Below are positions 62,313 to 64,000 of a stretch of 64,000 nucleotides of DNA, in pieces. Made by a program: the position numbers and the translations under genes. The notes under the pieces were generated by a model. That model ran no database searches, was not told the origin of the DNA, and worked only from the letters and a program-made list of their open reading frames with translations. Source of the stretch: Pseudodesulfovibrio profundus (lineage in GTDB: Bacteria > Desulfobacterota > Desulfovibrionia > Desulfovibrionales > Desulfovibrionaceae). Location: contig NZ_LT907975.1 in the NCBI RefSeq assembly GCF_900217235.1, positions 1,221,501-1,285,500 of the forward strand, given 5' to 3'. Numbering within the stretch: the first letter of the stretch is position 1; each line of letters opens with the position of its first letter.

Positions 62313-63055
62313 TATTCTTCGTTGAACAGTTCGTCAGGGAAGTCGGCGTTCAGGTAGATTTTCTGAACGTCATCGTTGTCTTCCAGAGTGTCATACAACT
62401 TCATGACTTTCTTGCCGGTCTCGACATCCACGGGAACGAGGTTCTCGGGGACCTGGCTGACTTCTGCGTTCTGGAATTCCATTTCCGCATCGGTGAAAGC
62501 CTGCTGCACGGCCATGAAATCGCCGGGCTCAGTCTGAACGGTGAAGGTGTCACCATCGTCAATGATATCGTCTGCACCAGCTTCGAGACCGACTTCCATC
62601 AGTTCGTCTTCGGTGTATTTTTCTTTATCAAAAACGATGACGCCTTTTTTATTGAACATGTATGCCACAGCGCCAGCTTCAGCCATGTTGCCGCCATGCT
62701 TGGAAAAGGCGTGACGAATCTCGGCAACGACACGATTCTTGTTGTCGGTTGCGACATCGACCAGAATAGCGACACCACCGGGAGCATACCCTTCATAGAG
62801 AATCTCAAGAATATCGCCGCCAGCCAGTTCGCCGGTGCCCTTCTTGATGGCGTTTTCAATCTTGTCCTTGGGCAGGTTCACCTGCTTGGCTTTCTGGATG
62901 GCGAGCCGGAGGGCGGAGTTGTCCTCAGGGTTGCCGCCACCGGCCTTGGCTGCAAGAATGATATCCTTGGCGGCCTTGGTGAAAAACTTTGCCTTTTTGG
63001 CGTCCTGACGCCCTTTGCGGTGCTGAATGTTAGCCCATTTACTATGTCCGGCCAT
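62312..63055 (-). CDS. yebC: YebC/PmpR-family protein
   Basis: This 247-aa protein has the typical start ([17 protein letters not shown]) and the three-domain YebC layout ([16 protein letters not shown], then the [14 protein letters not shown] segment). Family members act as transcription regulators or help ribosomes at proline stretches. It is placed upstream of ruvC, as in many bacteria. GGAGG precedes the ATG. Confidence 0.96.
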   Translation of the reverse strand: MAGHSKWANIQHRKGRQDAKKAKFFTKAAKDIILAAKAGGGNPEDNSALRLAIQKAKQVNLPKDKIENAIKKGTGELAGGDILEILYEGYAPGGVAILVDVATDNKNRVVAEIRHAFSKHGGNMAEAGAVAYMFNKKGVIVFDKEKYTEDELMEVGLEAGADDIIDDGDTFTVQTEPGDFMAVQQAFTDAEMEFQNAEVSQVPENLVPVDVETGKKVMKLYDTLEDNDDVQKIYLNADFPDELFNEE

Positions 63056-63112
63056 GTTTCCTCCTGAATATGGTCAATACAATATGATCTATTGTTATCG
63101 GGGTCGGTTATC

Positions 63113-63712
63113 TTATACGTCCGCGCCCTTAAAGCCAAGCGCCACGATAAATATCTCCTTGGACTCGGAGCGTGAGCTGTAAGGCTTGAAATTTTTGATT
63201 TTTCCGAAGTATGGACGTAAGGAATCACGGTATTCCTTTGTCTCGCCGCCTTCAAAAATCTTGACGGCGAAATTACCGCCCTTCTTCAGATACTTGAGGG
63301 CGACCTCAAAGGCGCGTTCACACAATTCCAGGGAATTGGCCTGATCCGCGAATTTGATACCAGTGGTTTTCGGAGCCATGTCACTGATGATGACATCGAA
63401 GGGCCGATGGGGTTCCATGGCTTCGAGCAGTTCTGGCGAATCGGAAAAGACGTCTGCCTGCAAAAAGGTTATGTTCGGCGGGAAGGAATGCTTGGTTTCC
63501 TGAATATCGACACCGAGCACGTGACCGGTTTTACCGACCTTTTCACCGGCGAATTGTGTCCAGGAGCCGGGGGCTGCGCCCAAATCCAGGACAGTCTGGC
63601 CTTTTTTGAAAAGACGAAACCGCTTGTCCATTTCCTTGAGTTTATACACGGACCGTGCGGCGTAGTTTTCCTTTTTGGCCCGCTTGAAATATTTGTCTTG
63701 ATACTGTTTCAT
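63113..63712 (-). CDS. rlmE: 23S rRNA 2'-O-methyltransferase RlmE (FtsJ)
   Basis: This 199-aa enzyme methylates U2552 of 23S rRNA. The SAM motif [12 protein letters not shown] and the catalytic Lys/Asp/Lys/Glu positions ([28 protein letters not shown]) are present. I chose the ATG at 63712 with GGAG upstream; a start at 63727 would add five residues. It lies upstream of yebC on the same strand. Confidence 0.95.
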   Translation of the reverse strand: MKQYQDKYFKRAKKENYAARSVYKLKEMDKRFRLFKKGQTVLDLGAAPGSWTQFAGEKVGKTGHVLGVDIQETKHSFPPNITFLQADVFSDSPELLEAMEPHRPFDVIISDMAPKTTGIKFADQANSLELCERAFEVALKYLKKGGNFAVKIFEGGETKEYRDSLRPYFGKIKNFKPYSSRSESKEIFIVALGFKGADV

Positions 63713-63781
63713 AGGTAATACTCCCATGTGGCGTGGAGCGTTTACCTAGCCGAATACGCCACAAAAGCCAAGTGTGCCGTT

Positions 63782-64000
63782 GTGAACAGACCAAAAAGAA
63801 TTACGATCACCAACGAACTGGGTAATGCCCAGACGCTGCCTGACGACAAAGGACAATTCGAGGTCATACCGGGCGGCCCTCAAACGGTTTTTCTCGGCCT
63901 TGGTCCCGCACCGGGCAAACTGGTCGACTATTTTCCACGCAATATCGAAGCCCGATACATAGAACACCCTGAAATCGCGAGACAGATTGAGAAGTGGGAC
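63782..64000 (+). CDS. Partial CDS of unknown function (cut by the window edge)
   Basis: An open frame runs from at least GTG 63782 to the window end with no stop (73 codons). The translation has a regular protein look, with VFLGLGPAPGKL and YFPRNIEARYIEHPE. It might be the N-terminus of a glycosyltransferase-like protein, but this is only a guess. The start is not certain: GTG 63728 is also in frame and neither has a clear ribosome site. It is divergent from rlmE. Confidence 0.45.
   Translation, partial: MNRPKRITITNELGNAQTLPDDKGQFEVIPGGPQTVFLGLGPAPGKLVDYFPRNIEARYIEHPEIARQIEKWD

Noticed and set aside
1-64000. CRISPR arrays, prophage genes, toxin-antitoxin pairs, integrases and riboswitches
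   Set aside because: I looked for repeated spacer units, phage structural genes, attachment-site duplications and known riboswitch cores and found none that I could support. The only mobile elements are the two IS copies.

Overview
The window looks like ordinary chromosome from a sulfate-reducing deltaproteobacterium of the Desulfovibrio/Pseudodesulfovibrio type. This is inferred from family content: a Desulfovibrio-type major porin with signal peptide, bacteriohemerythrin, a long UbiD-type decarboxylase with UbiX, CheV, a DUF4198 periplasmic protein, a rhodanese/ferritin-like fusion, and a short 4.5S-type SRP RNA. Nearly all of it is housekeeping. The only mobile DNA I can support is two identical copies of one IS3-family insertion sequence. 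I see no prophage, CRISPR array, plasmid origin or rRNA operon.

Layout. 0-3.4 kb: cheV and an Hpt protein, IS copy 1, a hypothetical gene. 3.4-9.7 kb: ubiD, a small Cys-rich protein, bacteriohemerythrin, tRNA-Arg(CCG), ubiX, a UPF0173 hydrolase and uvrC. 10-16.6 kb: major porin, hisD-purC, and the rpsF-rpsR-rplI-dnaB operon with a clear promoter. 16.7-24.8 kb: paaK, DUF456, an AhpD-like protein divergent from a LysR regulator, patatin, thrC, tlyA, an EamA transporter and the rhodanese/ferritin-like fusion. 24.9-33.7 kb: transport genes (ECF T and A components, FadL-like porin, DUF4198, bile-acid-type symporter, CPA2 antiporter), the SRP RNA, small membrane proteins and tRNA-Ser(GGA). 33.7-37.5 kb: pyrD-pyrK divergent from a U32 protein. 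IS copy 2 lies at 37.5-38.8 kb. 38.8-48.6 kb: one minus-strand cluster, carB-purF-kdsD-ykgJ-PBP1A-phzF-tautomerase. 49-52.2 kb: a Fur-box-controlled feoA, two tandem DUF523-DUF1722 proteins and a radical-SAM-like/TPR-like gene. 52.3-64 kb: metG-ricT, a receiver protein, and the yebC-ruvC-ruvA-ruvB-comEC-HDOD set interrupted by a plus-strand secreted Lys/Gly-rich protein, then rlmE and the start of one more gene.

How genes work together. UbiX makes the prenyl-FMN cofactor of UbiD. PyrD and PyrK form one dihydroorotate dehydrogenase. CarB, PurF and PurC feed pyrimidine and purine synthesis. RuvA, RuvB and RuvC resolve Holliday junctions. The S6, S18 and L9 genes are cotranscribed with the replicative helicase. 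The ECF transporter has T and A components but no S component in the window.

Most interesting items: (1) both IS copies have 3-bp target duplications and sit a few bases past the T-tract of an intrinsic terminator in convergent gene pairs; (2) the second DUF523 paralog has Ser in place of the third cluster cysteine; (3) feoA has a promoter overlapped by a near-consensus Fur box; (4) a 92-aa protein with nine cysteines; (5) a gene resembling half of a radical-SAM barrel fused to a helical-repeat region; (6) a perfect 12-bp hairpin between rplI and dnaB. I did not find a clearly new multi-gene system.
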